NCBI RefSeq assembly: GCF_900636915.1
Contig: NZ_LR134327.1
Span: 868,001 to 932,000, forward strand
Source of the DNA: Aggregatibacter aphrophilus ATCC 33389
Lineage (GTDB): Bacteria; Pseudomonadota; Gammaproteobacteria; Enterobacterales; Pasteurellaceae
Length of the DNA: 64,000 bases
Direction of reading: 5' to 3'
Shown: positions 52,661 to 62,706 of the stretch, piece after piece
Layout of the letters: the number at the start of each line of letters is the position of its first letter
How positions within the stretch are numbered: position 1 is the stretch's first letter
Translations under genes and position numbers: made by a program
The notes under the pieces: generated by a model
Seen by the model: only the letters and a program-made list of their open reading frames with translations
What the model was told of the DNA's origin: nothing
Databases searched by the model: none

Positions 52661-52680
52661 GGGTCGGTATTCACCGACCC
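52661..52680 (-). terminator. Terminator after tpiA
   Basis: Perfect 8-bp GGGTCGGT / ACCGACCC stem with a 4-base loop and a TTTTCGTTTTC tract on the minus strand. Confidence 0.8.
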
Positions 52681-52697
52681 TCAAAGACAAAATGAAA

Positions 52698-53489
52698 TTA
52701 GTTTTTCGCTTTTGCCGCTGCTTTCACGATCACCGCAAAGGCAGGGGCTTTTAAGGACGCGCCACCCACTAATGCACCGTCAATATCCGGTTGGGTGAAC
52801 AATTCTGCCGCGTTAGCATCGTTAACAGAACCGCCGTATTGAATGATCACTTGATCAGCAACCGCTTGGGATTTTTTCGCAATGTGACCACGAATGAATG
52901 CGTGTACGGCTTGCGCTTGTGCAGGAGTCGCAGATTTTCCGGTACCGATTGCCCAAATTGGTTCATAAGCGATAACCGCACCGTTGAAGGCTTCTACGCC
53001 CAATAGGTTGATTACAGCATCAATTTGACGCGCGCAAACTTCTTCGGTTTTGCCTGCTTCATTTTCCGCTTCGGATTCACCGATACATAATACAGGGACT
53101 AAGCCCGCTTCTTTTAACGCACCGAATTTTTTCGCCACGAATTCATCGCTTTCTTTGTGATAAGTACGACGCTCGGAGTGACCGATAATAATGTATTTCG
53201 CACCAAAATCTTTTAGCATTTCAGTGGAAATGTCACCGGTGAAGGCGCCTTTCACGTTCACATCCACGTTTTGTGCACCTAATTGGATGATATTTTCACC
53301 GCCACAGCTGCAACCGCAGTTGGATAATAATTTTTCTGCTTCCGCCAAATACATTACCGGTGGGGCAATTGCCACATCACAGCCGGTCACACCGTGCAAT
53401 TCTTCTTTTAAGCCGGTGATTAATTCACGAGTGAAGGCTTTACTACCGTTTAATTTCCAGTTACCCATAACTAAAGGACGACGAGCCAT
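52698..53489 (-). CDS. tpiA: TpiA, triosephosphate isomerase
   Basis: Interconverts dihydroxyacetone phosphate and glyceraldehyde 3-phosphate. The 263-residue product has MGNWKLNGS with the active-site Asn/Lys, IIGHSERR with the His, and [19 protein letters not shown] with the Glu and loop 6. [11 protein letters not shown] lies at the end. A short Cys/Gly-rich insertion ([10 protein letters not shown], about residue 58) is notable. Confidence 0.96.
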   Translation of the reverse strand: MARRPLVMGNWKLNGSKAFTRELITGLKEELHGVTGCDVAIAPPVMYLAEAEKLLSNCGCSCGGENIIQLGAQNVDVNVKGAFTGDISTEMLKDFGAKYIIIGHSERRTYHKESDEFVAKKFGALKEAGLVPVLCIGESEAENEAGKTEEVCARQIDAVINLLGVEAFNGAVIAYEPIWAIGTGKSATPAQAQAVHAFIRGHIAKKSQAVADQVIIQYGGSVNDANAAELFTQPDIDGALVGGASLKAPAFAVIVKAAAKAKN

Positions 53490-53662
53490 TTTGTTTCTCC
53501 TTAATATGATTGAATAAAAATTGCTATTACTATAACAAAAAAATCACTCTTTTTCGGTAAAAAATCATCGGTTGTAAAAATTTTCTTTGCAACAGATGAT
53601 TATTTTGGGGTAAAAAGATACAATCTACTGTATAAATTTAACAAAAAATAACCGATTGCCTC

Positions 53663-54106
53663 ATGATAAAGATTTTTAAAGCAGAACAATGGAATTTAGA
53701 CATTCTCCTGCCGTTATTTGAAGAATATCGCCTCGCTCACGGCATGGTGGAAAATCCCGAGCGCACTTTAACCTTCCTAACCAACCGAATCCGTTTTAGT
53801 GAAAGTATTTTTTTCTTAGCATTAGATGAAGACAAAAAAGCCGTTGGTTTCATTCAGCTCTACCCTCGCCTTTCCTCATTGCAACTGCAACGCTACTGGC
53901 AATTAACGGATATTTTCGTGCGTAATATCAACCACAAAAATGACGTTTATACGGCGCTTATATCCAAAGCCAAAGAATTCGTCAGCTACACGCAATCTAC
54001 CCGCTTAACCGTGGAACAGGACATTCAACGACACCACTTGTTGGAAAATGAAGGCTTTAAATTAAATCCGAAGAAATCGGTGTTTGAATTGAATTTGGCT
54101 GGTTAA
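53663..54106 (+). CDS. GNAT-family N-acetyltransferase
   Basis: A 147-residue protein with a GNAT-like order of strands. Visible segments are FFLALDEDKKAVGFIQLYPRL (strand 4 region), LTDIFVRNINHKNDVYTALI (normally the acetyl-CoA loop, here without a clean Q/R-x-x-G-x-G/A) and LLENEGFKLNPKKSVFEL. The weak acetyl-CoA loop makes the substrate and even the activity uncertain. It is divergent from tpiA and precedes a paired-signal terminator. Confidence 0.7.
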   Translation: MIKIFKAEQWNLDILLPLFEEYRLAHGMVENPERTLTFLTNRIRFSESIFFLALDEDKKAVGFIQLYPRLSSLQLQRYWQLTDIFVRNINHKNDVYTALISKAKEFVSYTQSTRLTVEQDIQRHHLLENEGFKLNPKKSVFELNLAG

Positions 54107-54115
54107 TAAGAATGA

Positions 54116-54158
54116 AAAAGTGCGGTTGAAATTTATTGCGAATTTCAACCGTACTTTT
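54116..54158. terminator. Uptake-signal-pair terminator after the GNAT gene
   Basis: AAAAGTGCGGTTGAAATT / AATTTCAACCGTACTTTT, 18-bp stem with one mismatch that falls in the second uptake signal. The loop is 7 bases. Confidence 0.85.
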
Positions 54159-54174
54159 ATTTTAGGAAACAGGC

Positions 54175-54201
54175 GTAGGGCGAACATAAAGCCTGCCCTA
54201 C
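54175..54201. repeat. GTAGGGC inverted repeat near the end of hemN
   Basis: GTAGGGC / GCCCTAC arms separated by 13 bases, with a T-run on the minus strand. It may terminate hemN transcripts. It also resembles short dispersed GTAGGGC-type intergenic repeats found in Gram-negative genomes. Confidence 0.5.
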
Positions 54202-54214
54202 AAAAAATTTTAAA

Positions 54215-55582
54215 TTAAATAATCCGTGAAAATTGCTGTTGTTTTGCTTGTGCGCGGGAATACGTGTCGAAACACAAACAAATATTACGAATCAACAAAC
54301 GACCTTTAGCGGAAACAACAATTTGCTCGTCGCCAATCTCTAATAAACCGTCGGCTGCCAAAGGCGCTAACAATGCTAAATCTTCTGCAAAGTGTTGTTT
54401 AAAATCAATGTGATATTGTTTTTCTAATGGGGCATACGCTAATTTAAAGTTACAAATCAATTGTTTGATCACATCACGGCGCAGACAATCTTCTTCCGTC
54501 ATGGCCAAGCCTTTGTGTAAAGCAATACCGGTTTCATCCACATTAGCATAATAGGTTTTCAGATCTTTTTGATTTTGTGCGTAAGTGTCCCCTAGCAAGC
54601 TGATGGCAGACACGCCCAACCCTAATAGATCGCATTCTTCCTGCGTAGTGTAGCCTTGGAAATTACGATGCAAAATGCCTTTTTGCTGGGCAATGGCAAG
54701 TTCATCATCCGGTTTGGCGAAGTGATCCATACCGATAAATTTGTAACCTGCATTTCCCAAGGTTTGGATGGTTTTTTGCAGAATGTCTAACTTAGTTTCC
54801 GGTTTTGGTAATTGCCAGTCTTTGATTTTCGCCTGTCCGGCAAAGCGGCTTGGCAGGTGAGCATAGTTAAAAATACTTAAACGATCGGGATTAAGCTCAA
54901 TCACTTTTTGCAACGTGAACATAAAGCTCTCTACGGTTTGCAACGGAAGACCGTAAATTAAATCCAGATTGGTCGATTGGAAACCCAATTCACGGGCGCG
55001 TATCAATAAGGCATTGACGAATGCTTCATCTTGTTCGCGATTTACCGCTTTTTGCACGTCTTTATTGAAATCTTGCACCCCCATGCTAATACGGTTAAAA
55101 CCAATGTTGCGCAAATGTTCCAACATGGAAAGCTCGATTTCACGCGGATCCATTTCGATACTCACTTCTGCATTTTCGGCGATATTGAAGTGTTCACGCA
55201 GCATATTCATTAAACGGGCAGATTGTTCTTCCGTTAAATAGGTCGGTGTGCCACCGCCCCAATGCACTTGGGTCGCTACACGATTTGTAAATAATTTCGA
55301 CCGCTCTTTGATTTCTTTTTCAAGAAAATCCAAATAGATATCCGCCTTGTGCTGATGACGGGTGATCACTTTATTACAGCCACAGAAATAACAAAGTTTG
55401 TGACAGAACGGAATGTGAACATATAAAGACAACGGGCGGGCGGGATAACGTTGCGTGGCGGCGATAAAATCGTCGTTTGTATAATTTTCATTAAATTCCA
55501 ACGCGGTCGGATAAGACGTATAGCGCGGGCCGGATTGATTATATTTCTGAATTAATGCCAAATCCCAAATAATCTCGGACAT
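54215..55582 (-). CDS. hemN: HemN, oxygen-independent coproporphyrinogen III oxidase
   Basis: Radical SAM enzyme making protoporphyrinogen IX without oxygen. The 455-residue product has the N-terminal GPRYTSYPTALEFN and the cluster motif HIPFCHKLCYFCGCNK (CxxxCxxC plus the extra Cys of HemN). VHWGGGTPTYLT and DLIYGLPLQTVESF follow. It follows yihI and a DUF2489 gene; yihI-hemN adjacency is also seen in E. coli. Confidence 0.95.
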   Translation of the reverse strand: MSEIIWDLALIQKYNQSGPRYTSYPTALEFNENYTNDDFIAATQRYPARPLSLYVHIPFCHKLCYFCGCNKVITRHQHKADIYLDFLEKEIKERSKLFTNRVATQVHWGGGTPTYLTEEQSARLMNMLREHFNIAENAEVSIEMDPREIELSMLEHLRNIGFNRISMGVQDFNKDVQKAVNREQDEAFVNALLIRARELGFQSTNLDLIYGLPLQTVESFMFTLQKVIELNPDRLSIFNYAHLPSRFAGQAKIKDWQLPKPETKLDILQKTIQTLGNAGYKFIGMDHFAKPDDELAIAQQKGILHRNFQGYTTQEECDLLGLGVSAISLLGDTYAQNQKDLKTYYANVDETGIALHKGLAMTEEDCLRRDVIKQLICNFKLAYAPLEKQYHIDFKQHFAEDLALLAPLAADGLLEIGDEQIVVSAKGRLLIRNICLCFDTYSRAQAKQQQFSRII

Positions 55583-55602
55583 TCAACTTCCCCCAAATAT
55601 TT

Positions 55603-56037
55603 TTATAACTTTTCAATATCAGCCAACAGCTGATGTAACTCCAACTTAATACTTTTTTCAAGTCCCGCTTCGGCACTTTCACGGCGCAAATCCAAACGCA
55701 TACGTTCGTTCTTTTTTAATGATTTACGCGCTTCATGGGTAGGCATGTCTTCCACCACTTCATACAACTGCAGCATGGTAACGTAGTTTTTAATGCTCAT
55801 CTCCACCGGCTCTAACAACATTTTCAGACGCAACACGCCTTCGGAAAGATTGCAATCGCCGTTCAACATGGCTTTTGCAATGATTTCTATACTTTCCTTA
55901 ATGCGATTAATTCGATTTCGACGGGCCTGTTGCAAAGCCTTCTTTTGCTTTTGCAAGGCAAGCAATAAATATGCGGCATAGCCGACCATCCCCACAATGA
56001 TACAAACTGCCGCAATGAATAAAATTGTCTTCCACAT
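55603..56037 (-). CDS. DUF2489-like single-pass membrane protein
   Basis: A 144-residue protein with one N-terminal membrane helix (about residues 4-26) and a highly charged helical rest, including a predicted coiled coil (QKQKKALQQARRNRINRIKES). It resembles the DUF2489 family by length and layout. Its function is unknown. It lies 15 bases after yihI and 20 before hemN, so the three form an operon. Confidence 0.72.
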   Translation of the reverse strand: MWKTILFIAAVCIIVGMVGYAAYLLLALQKQKKALQQARRNRINRIKESIEIIAKAMLNGDCNLSEGVLRLKMLLEPVEMSIKNYVTMLQLYEVVEDMPTHEARKSLKKNERMRLDLRRESAEAGLEKSIKLELHQLLADIEKL

Positions 56038-56052
56038 AGATAAATAAGGTGT

Positions 56053-56613
56053 TTATTTGAATTGATTGATGTCGATTTTCTCGAAAGTGCGGTATAAATC
56101 TTCGTCGTTTTCGTCCTCTTCCGCAATACCCAATTCGGTCATCAATTGTTCAACACGCGCCAAGCACTCATCAACAAATTGTTGATCTTCGGCAGATAAT
56201 TTTTTGCCTTCATCCAACTGATCCAATAATTGATTCAAACATTCGTTATTTTCCAATTGTTCCAATTCCACCATCGGATCCAATTTAGCTTTTGATTCGG
56301 TTTGCGGGACCGGAATAGTTTGACCTTTTTCCGGTTTATTGACAAATTCCACCATTAACGGCACTTTTTTACGGCTACCAATACGCGGATCTTTTACATC
56401 CAACGCTTGGTTTTCGGTTTTGGCATCCACCGCACTGTGGCGAGAGCCTGAAGCTAACCCTTTGTGTTTACGTTTTTTCTTCTCTTCACGCGCTTTAGCA
56501 TCGAGTTCATAACGGGTTGCCTGACGGCCTGAACGCGGTGGTGACGGTTTTTTATCGGTTTTACGGGTCGGCATAATATCCGTCATACGACGGGTCTTTT
56601 TCTGACGGGACAT
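56053..56613 (-). CDS. yihI: YihI, activator of the Der GTPase
   Basis: Stimulates GTP hydrolysis by Der (EngA) and so tunes 50S ribosome assembly. The 186-residue product has a basic N-terminal half ([33 protein letters not shown], the family's hallmark segment, residues about 25-60) and a very acidic C-terminal part with [15 protein letters not shown]. Length is close to E. coli YihI (169). Confidence 0.88.
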   Translation of the reverse strand: MSRQKKTRRMTDIMPTRKTDKKPSPPRSGRQATRYELDAKAREEKKKRKHKGLASGSRHSAVDAKTENQALDVKDPRIGSRKKVPLMVEFVNKPEKGQTIPVPQTESKAKLDPMVELEQLENNECLNQLLDQLDEGKKLSAEDQQFVDECLARVEQLMTELGIAEEDENDEDLYRTFEKIDINQFK

Positions 56614-56714
56614 AACTTATCTCTTGTGATGAATCAAATTGACCGGCGATTGTACCACTCTGCAAGGGATTTAACGAGAAGTATTAAAAACGTTCACAAA
56701 AACAACCGCACTTT

Positions 56715-58281
<1,567 letters not shown>

Positions 58282-58285
<4 letters not shown>

Positions 58286-59079
58286 TTTTTCACCGCACTT
58301 TTATTGTATGCCCAAAGCATAATAAAAATACCGCCGAGAATCATTGGCAAGCAAAGTAATTGACCGCGCGTTATGACATCAAGGAAAAGCTCCACATCAG
58401 GTTCGCGCACATATTCAATCATAAAACGGAAAATGCCGTAACCCATTAGGAACAAGCCTGACACGGCCCCCATTGGACGTGGTTTACGAATAAACCAATT
58501 GAGAATGAGGAATAACACTAAACCTTCCAATACCGCTTCATATAATTGAGACGGATGGCGTGGCAATAGCAGAGGATCCGTTGGGAAAATCATCGCCCAA
58601 GGCACATCGGTTTGACGCCCCCATAACTCAAGGTTAATGAAATTTCCAATACGTCCCATACCCAAACCAAACGGAATTAACGGTGCAACAAAGTCTGCTG
58701 TCGCCCAGAAATTACGTTTTTGCATCTTCGATGTGATGATCATGGCGATAATCACACCGATTAAACCGCCGTGAAAAGACATTCCACCTTCCCAAACGCG
58801 GAATAAATACAGCGGATCCTGTAAAAAACGATCAAGATTATAAAAGAAAACATCACCAATTCGACCACCTAAAAAGACGCCCATAAAGCCGTTAAACAAT
58901 AAGGAATCTACTTGTTCCACCGCCCAACCGCTGTTTGGTTGCTTAGCACGACGTACGCCGAGCCAACGGGCAAAAATAAAACCAAGTAAATACATTAAGC
59001 CGTACCAGCGCAAACCGATGGGGCCAAATTCAAAGATTGCCGGATCAAAGTGTGGTAAAACCAAATAATCTAAATTCAT
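58282..59079 (-). CDS. lgt: Lgt, prolipoprotein diacylglyceryl transferase
   Basis: Adds diacylglycerol to the lipobox cysteine, the first step of lipoprotein maturation. The 265-residue product has about seven hydrophobic segments and the Lgt signature [29 protein letters not shown] carries the conserved Tyr/Gly segment, and HGGLIGV the essential His. It lies between a TauE-type gene and thyA. Several lipoproteins in the window depend on it. Confidence 0.95.
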
Positions 59080-59087
59080 AATTTTCC

Positions 59088-59885
59088 TTATTTCAATAAC
59101 ATATTAATCGCCACTACAATTAAAAAGGCGGCAAATCCTTTCTTCAAGGTCGACACCGGTAATCGGTTAGTCATATTGGCGCCGAGTTTGGAGGTAAAAA
59201 ATGAGGTGATGGTAATGCCTAACACGGCAGGAAGATATACAAAACCAATGGAATAATTCGGCATTCCCGGCGTCCCCCAACCGCTCACCATAAAGCTCAA
59301 CATACCGGCGATGCCCATTAACATTCCACAAAATGCGGAGGTACCGATGGCCTTTTTAATGTCCACATTGCGTGAATTTAAAAACGGCACGATAAATCCG
59401 CCGCCGCCAATACCGGCAACGCTTGATATCATACCGATTAAAGAACCGCCAATAATAGATGACAACGGTGTAATTTTTTTGTTCGGATCGATGTTTTTCG
59501 GCTTAATAGACAAAATCATTTTAGCCGCTAAATAAACGACCAGGCAGGCAAATAACTTACCGGAAATTTCAGGGGGTAATTTACTGATGTATTGCCCGGA
59601 AATAAATGCACTAATCATTAAGGCAGGAGCAAAATATTTCAATGTTGACCAAACCACATTGCCGAGTTTGTGGTGTCGTTGTGCGGAAGAAAATGCGGTA
59701 ATCACGATGGTGGCGAAAGACGTGCCAAGTGCGGTGAACATGAGCAATGAATCCGGCACGCCCACAATCGGCAGTAGATAAACCATCATCGGCACAATCA
59801 CCATGCCGCCACCAATGCCGAATAATCCGGCTAAGAAACCGGCAGCACAACCAGCAAGCAAGCAGAAAAGAAAGAAGGTTAACAT
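59088..59885 (-). CDS. TauE/SafE family membrane permease
   Basis: A 265-residue membrane protein with about eight hydrophobic helices. Typical repeats are [20 protein letters not shown] and [16 protein letters not shown], the glycine-rich motif of both family halves. Family members export or import sulfur-containing or other anions; the substrate is not readable. It starts 2 bases after rppH and precedes lgt by 8 bases. Confidence 0.85.
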   Translation of the reverse strand: MLTFFLFCLLAGCAAGFLAGLFGIGGGMVIVPMMVYLLPIVGVPDSLLMFTALGTSFATIVITAFSSAQRHHKLGNVVWSTLKYFAPALMISAFISGQYISKLPPEISGKLFACLVVYLAAKMILSIKPKNIDPNKKITPLSSIIGGSLIGMISSVAGIGGGGFIVPFLNSRNVDIKKAIGTSAFCGMLMGIAGMLSFMVSGWGTPGMPNYSIGFVYLPAVLGITITSFFTSKLGANMTNRLPVSTLKKGFAAFLIVVAINMLLK

Positions 59886-59887
59886 AA

Positions 59888-60484
59888 TTATCCTTTGTAT
59901 TTGTGCGGCGCGCGTTTCGGCTGTTTGGAATAATGTTGTTTATGAGATGAGAAGGTAGATTTCTTTTCGTCGTAAGTCTCTTTTTCGCTATGCAACAACG
60001 TTTTATTATTTTCATCAAATAACACTGCAGCAAACTCTTTCATGGCTTTACGATAAACCTCTTTTTTAAAAGACACCACTTGACGCACCGGATACCAAAA
60101 ACTCACCCAACGCCATCCGTCAAACTCCGGCGTTTTGCTGCATTGCATATTGATATTCTTGGCATCGCCAACCAGTTGCAATAAAAACCAACGTTGTTTC
60201 TGTCCGATACACATCGGTTTAGAATCATGGCGCAATAAGCGCTTTGGTAATTTATAACGTAACCAGTGTTTAGACGCATATAGCACACGCACATCTTTAC
60301 GCGTCAGCCCCACTTCTTCAAATAATTCTCTAAACATGGCCTGCTCGGGTGTTTCGTTATCATTAATTCCCCCTTGCGGAAATTGCCAAGAATTCTGTCC
60401 GTATCTCTTCGCCCACAGCACTTGCCCTTTGTCGTTACAAATGACAATGCCTACATTCGGACGGTAGCCATCGAAATCGATCAC
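59888..60484 (-). CDS. rppH: RppH, RNA pyrophosphohydrolase (Nudix)
   Basis: Removes pyrophosphate from mRNA 5' ends and so triggers decay. The 198-residue product has [31 protein letters not shown] and a Nudix box running [20 protein letters not shown] and then VGL (G-x5-E-x7-REUxEExGU). A basic C-terminal tail ends KRAPHKYKG. It heads the rppH-tauE-lgt-thyA unit. Confidence 0.95.
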   Translation of the reverse strand: MIDFDGYRPNVGIVICNDKGQVLWAKRYGQNSWQFPQGGINDNETPEQAMFRELFEEVGLTRKDVRVLYASKHWLRYKLPKRLLRHDSKPMCIGQKQRWFLLQLVGDAKNINMQCSKTPEFDGWRWVSFWYPVRQVVSFKKEVYRKAMKEFAAVLFDENNKTLLHSEKETYDEKKSTFSSHKQHYSKQPKRAPHKYKG

Positions 60485-60601
60485 TATCGTATCCCTTAAT
60501 CTGTCTCATTTTTTCATGCTAAATAACGGCAAATTGTTTCATAAACTGCTCCTTAGCACAACTTTATTCTGCTTAATACCTTTAAAGCAAAAGAGTGATT
60601 T

Positions 60602-60651
60602 GTTGATCCGCTTCACAAAACTGACTTTATTTCTTTCCCCTTTATAACGTT
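60602..60651 (+). promoter_or_regulatory. Possible remnant of the ribose operon control region
   Basis: GTTGA-TCCGCT-TCACA (60602-60617) matches 8 of 10 CRP consensus positions, and TATAACGTTTTC (60644-60655) contains the AACGTT core of LacI-family operators. Both lie upstream of the rbsB scrap. The rest of 60485-60740 shows nothing recognisable. This is a weak reading by eye. Confidence 0.25.
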
Positions 60652-60740
60652 TTCTTCTACACTGTTTTTACTCATCGAACGGTTCAATAATCACATTGCC
60701 AATAATCTCAATACACAGTAATCACACTGAATAGACACGC

Positions 60741-60839
60741 TATCTTGGTGAACTTGGCGTAATCACTGCCCACAAGCTCGTAAAAGGCGAAAAAGTCGAG
60801 GCCAAAATTCCGGTTGATTTGAAAGTGATTAGCGAGTAA
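60741..60839 (+). pseudogene. rbsB: C-terminal scrap of rbsB (ribose-binding protein)
   Basis: A 32-codon frame reading [20 protein letters not shown] and then [12 protein letters not shown], ended by TAA. It matches the end of RbsB, where E. coli has GVETADKVLKGEKVQAKYPVDL. An in-frame TAG lies just upstream (60732-60734) and no similarity extends further left. It lies 160 bases before rbsK, exactly where the rbsB end belongs in rbsDACBK operons. The rest of the transporter (rbsD, rbsA, rbsC) is missing. Confidence 0.82.
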
Positions 60840-60952
60840 TGCTTTCCGCACAAAAGTGCGGTCATAAAATCCAATGGATTTTGAATATCGGCTCTAGCGA
60901 CAACCTCGTTGGGGCTGAACAAGTGAACCGGAGAACTTGCGAATAATTTTGC

Positions 60953-60960
60953 AAACGTTT
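60953..60960. promoter_or_regulatory. Possible LacI-family (RbsR/PurR-like) operator before rbsK
   Basis: GCAAACGTTTTT contains the palindrome AAACGTTT with a central CG, the core of PurR/RbsR-type operators. It is 42 bases upstream of rbsK. No rbsR gene lies nearby. Confidence 0.35.
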
Positions 60961-60962
60961 TT

Positions 60963-60987
60963 AAGGAACGCTAAATGCGTTCCTTTT
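60963..60987 (+). terminator. Hairpin just upstream of rbsK
   Basis: Perfect 9-bp stem AAGGAACGC / GCGTTCCTT with a 5-base loop and a short TTT. It probably was the intergenic hairpin after rbsB. It may now attenuate read-through into rbsK. Confidence 0.55.
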
Positions 60988-61001
60988 GCTCAGGAGGAAA
61001 T

Positions 61002-61934
61002 ATGTGCGCCAAACTCGTTGTTCTCGGCAGCATTAACGTCGATCATGTTATTCAAGTACCGCGCTTCGTAAAAGCCGGTGAAACCTTAAGCGGTTCCCAT
61101 TATCGCATTGCTTATGGCGGGAAAGGGGCGAATCAGGCGGTGGTTGCGGCGCGCTTAAAAGCGCAAAACACGCAGGTAGATTTTATTGCTTGCATTGGCC
61201 ATGATGATATTGGTAGGGCCATGAAAAATGCCTTTGCGCAAGACGGCATCAATGTAACGCCTATTCGCCAAATTGAAAATGAAATGAGCGGGATAGCCAT
61301 GATCCAAGTGGCAGAGAGCGGGGAAAATAGCATTGTTATTGCCGCCGGCGCCAATGCTTATTTAGATGAGTCGTTGGTGGAAGAACAAGCTGAAAATATT
61401 CGGCAGGCAGATGCTTTATTAATGCAACTGGAAACACCGCTCGCCGCGATTTGTTACGCTGCCGACATTGCTAAACAACATCACACTAAAGTGATTCTAA
61501 ATCCAGCCCCGGCAAACACGTTACCGCAAACGTTACTTGCTAATTTATACATGATTACCCCAAATGAGACAGAAGCGGAAATCCTGACGGGAATTAAAGT
61601 GGAAGATGAAGCCGGTGCAGCACGGGCAGCAGAGAAATTGCATCATTGGGGAGTACAAATTGTGTTCATTACCCTTGGCGCTAAAGGCGTTTATGTCAGT
61701 GAAAACAATCAAGGACAAATTATCGAAGGCTTTCGTGTAACCGCCAAAGACACTACGGCGGCAGGCGATACATTCAACGGTGCATTAGTGGTGAGTTTAT
61801 TAGAAGGCAAAAGCCTCACGGACGCAATCCGTTTTGCCCATGCCGCAGCAGCCATTAGCGTCACCCGTGCCGGTGCGCAACCGTCTATTCCAAATCGTGC
61901 GGAAACGTTAGATTTCTTGGAAAAACAAGGATAA
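61002..61934 (+). CDS. rbsK: RbsK, ribokinase
   Basis: Phosphorylates D-ribose to ribose 5-phosphate. The frame opens at 60975, but ATG 61002 (MCAKLVVLGSINVDHV) has a near-ideal AGGAGGAAAT upstream, giving 310 residues (E. coli 309). PfkB-family motifs are intact: AYGGKGANQAVVAARL for sugar binding, NPAPANTLP, TPNETEAEILTG and the catalytic DTTAAGDTFNGA. The gene appears functional although the adjacent ribose transporter is lost and no rbsR follows. It could serve ribose from nucleoside breakdown or from another importer. Confidence 0.94.
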   Translation: MCAKLVVLGSINVDHVIQVPRFVKAGETLSGSHYRIAYGGKGANQAVVAARLKAQNTQVDFIACIGHDDIGRAMKNAFAQDGINVTPIRQIENEMSGIAMIQVAESGENSIVIAAGANAYLDESLVEEQAENIRQADALLMQLETPLAAICYAADIAKQHHTKVILNPAPANTLPQTLLANLYMITPNETEAEILTGIKVEDEAGAARAAEKLHHWGVQIVFITLGAKGVYVSENNQGQIIEGFRVTAKDTTAAGDTFNGALVVSLLEGKSLTDAIRFAHAAAAISVTRAGAQPSIPNRAETLDFLEKQG

Positions 61935-61983
61935 AAGTGCGGTACTTTTTCGCTGCGTTTTTCATATTAAAAAACCGTAGATA

Positions 61984-62010
61984 AAAAATAAGCCCTTTAA
62001 CTAAAGGGCC
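61984..62010 (-). terminator. Terminator after the cold-shock gene
   Basis: GCCCTTT / AAAGGGC stem with a 4-base loop and TTATTTTTTAT on the minus strand, shared with the convergent rbsK end. Confidence 0.8.
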
Positions 62011-62032
62011 TATTTCATTGGGAAAAGATTGA

Positions 62033-62242
62033 TTAAATCACTTCAACTTCAACCGCTGTCGGACCGCGTTGAGAGTCCTGCACGTTATACGCCACACGGT
62101 CACCCTCATTTAAGGTGCGGAAATTGTTACCTACAATACCGGAAAAATGCACGAAAACATCTTTAGTGCCGTCTGCCGGAGCGATAAAACCAAAACCTTT
62201 GGTTGAGTTAAACCATTTTACGGTGCCGTTTAATTTAGACAT
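62033..62242 (-). CDS. Cold-shock domain protein (Csp family)
   Basis: A 69-residue single OB-fold RNA chaperone. RNP1 (KGFGFIAP) and RNP2 (VFVHFSGI) are intact, and [14 protein letters not shown] opens the protein. Which paralogue (CspA/C/D-like) cannot be told from this alone. AAGAAGGAAGAC upstream supplies the ribosome binding site. Confidence 0.93.
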   Translation of the reverse strand: MSKLNGTVKWFNSTKGFGFIAPADGTKDVFVHFSGIVGNNFRTLNEGDRVAYNVQDSQRGPTAVEVEVI

Positions 62243-62514
62243 GTTGTCTTCCTTCTTCTTAAATAATGAAATTATGTGCTTTCAACAAGCACGAAACACT
62301 AGCGATTTAACTTAAACAGAGATGGATATATATAGAATCTTCGAAGTACAAATTTAAAACTTGAATGAGGAAGAACCGAAATAACTAACTTACTGAAGTG
62401 ATTGTCTAGCTTGGTGCGCATTAGAACACGCTCGGCCAAGGAAAACAACCTATTTTAGGAAATATCGTCTCTTGTCCGATCAGCGGGTTATATAACTATA
62501 TGCGCCCAAAAGGA
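62243..62514. other. Intergenic region upstream of the cold-shock gene
   Basis: About 270 bases without a gene, between the tRNA terminator and the cold-shock gene. It probably holds that gene's promoter and a long 5' untranslated leader, as is usual for csp genes. I saw no strong hairpin, promoter consensus or uptake signal within it. Confidence 0.5.
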
Positions 62515-62546
62515 AAAATCCCATCAATTTGCATTGATAGGATTTT
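62515..62546 (-). terminator. Terminator after tRNA-Ala
   Basis: On the minus strand AAAATCC-ATCAAT / ATTGAT-GGATTTT with one mismatch and a 4-base loop, ending in TTTTT, 6 bases past the tRNA CCA. Confidence 0.8.
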
Positions 62547-62552
62547 GGAATT

Positions 62553-62628
<76 letters not shown>

Positions 62629-62706
62629 GTAAGTGGCGGCTATGATAAATTCCGCCCCTTTGTCTGTCAATATTAAATTTTCAATTCGTCGCTATCAGAT
62701 TAAATA

